A DNA stretch of 22,102 nt from Actinomycetes bacterium (GTDB lineage Bacteria; Actinomycetota; Thermoleophilia; Gaiellales; Gaiellaceae), in the NCBI GenBank assembly GCA_025350775.1, contig JANXXF010000363.1, positions 1 through 22,102 of the forward strand. Direction: 5' to 3'. Made by a program: the position numbers and the translations under genes. Of the stretch, positions 21,793 through 22,102 are shown in pieces. Every line of letters starts with the position of its first letter. Position 1 is the stretch's first letter. The notes under the pieces are model-generated. The model was not told the origin of the DNA. It was given only the letters and a program-made list of their open reading frames with translations, and did not search any database.

Positions 21793-22102
21793 ATGCAACT
21801 GGAGAGCACAAGGTTCGGGAGCATCGAGATCCGCGAAGAAGCGGCGCTCGACTTCCCCGACGGGTTGATCGGCATGCCCGGCAGGCACTGGGCCCTGCTC
21901 GCGCAGGACGACGGCCCCTTCTACTGGCTCCACTCGCTGGAGCACCCCGATCTCGCACTGCCCGTGACGAGCCCGTGGACGTTCTTCCTCGACTACGAGG
22001 TGAAGATCTCGGACGAGGACACGCGCAAGCTCGGCATCGAGAGCCCGGAGCACGCCGCCGTGCTCTGCGTCGTCCACGCCAGCGACACGCTCGCGGACTT
22101 CA
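21793..22102 (+). CDS. fliW: Flagellar assembly factor FliW (3' end beyond the window)
   Basis: The first 103 residues are visible. FliW binds flagellin and CsrA, linking filament assembly to translation of flagellin mRNA. MQLESTRFGSIEIREEAALDFPDGLIGMPGRHWALL is the typical FliW opening (F/YGxIxxxxxxxxFPxGxxGF), followed by PFYWLHSLEHPDLALPVTSPWTFF, which matches the conserved L(Q)S...P.lAF segment. The frame is open to the window end; the complete family protein has about 130-150 residues. The usual next gene is csrA, which lies outside the window. Confidence 0.93.
   Translation, partial: MQLESTRFGSIEIREEAALDFPDGLIGMPGRHWALLAQDDGPFYWLHSLEHPDLALPVTSPWTFFLDYEVKISDEDTRKLGIESPEHAAVLCVVHASDTLADF

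Overview
The window is a GC-rich, gene-dense piece of a bacterial chromosome. Many starts are GTG, and adjacent genes often share ATGA, GTGA or TGATG junctions. GC content, a flagellar operon, DUF1918 and DUF6529 proteins and a CtpE-type ATPase together suggest a flagellated high-GC actinobacterium, perhaps of the class Thermoleophilia (Solirubrobacterales or Gaiellales). The lineage is an inference from gene content, not a sequence search.

Layout. (1) 1-5818, mostly + strand: the end of a ribose-type ABC permease, an amidase, a divergent pair (membrane-anchored cytochrome c on -, four-helix DUF6529 protein on +), an N-carbamoylsarcosine amidohydrolase homologue, and a Tat-type flavin amine oxidase. 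(2) 5819-6057: an intergenic region with three copies of a ~30-bp degenerate motif and two strong hairpins between convergent genes. (3) 10347-6058, all - strand: CDP-alcohol phosphatidyltransferase, short-chain dehydrogenase (SDR), GTP cyclohydrolase I, zinc-free quinone oxidoreductase, and acetamidase/formamidase. (4) 10471-14036: a metal-resistance cassette (ArsR sensor, truncated CDF exporter, Zn/Cd/Pb-type P1B ATPase, all -) flanked by two related copies of a DUF1918 gene, the second internally deleted. (5) 14088-16481: a CtpE-like P-type ATPase. (6) 16478-17152 (-): a small soluble histidine-kinase-like protein with a degenerate ATPase half. (7) 17280-22102 (+): flagellar operon (FlgF/G-like rod protein, FlgG-like protein, FlgJ-type rod protein, FlgN, FlgK, FlgL, FliW), preceded by a good sigma-28-type promoter.

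How the genes may work together. The first segment reads as salvage of nitrogen from amides and amines: uptake, amide hydrolysis, carbamoylsarcosine cleavage and amine oxidation, with formamide hydrolysis further along. In the - strand run, the SDR next to folE has pteridine-reductase-like features and lacks the usual catalytic serine, so a pterin reduction step is plausible. The metal cassette is a self-contained sense-and-export unit with an operator over the regulator's own start codon. The flagellar operon builds the distal rod, hook-filament junction and assembly control.

The most unusual points are the duplicated DUF1918 flanks and truncated CDF gene of the metal cassette, the serine-less SDR beside folE, the pseudokinase beside the flagellar operon, and the intergenic repeat cluster at 5815-6061. 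No RNA genes, CRISPR arrays, transposases or integrases were recognised, and no gene-free stretch exceeds 300 bases.
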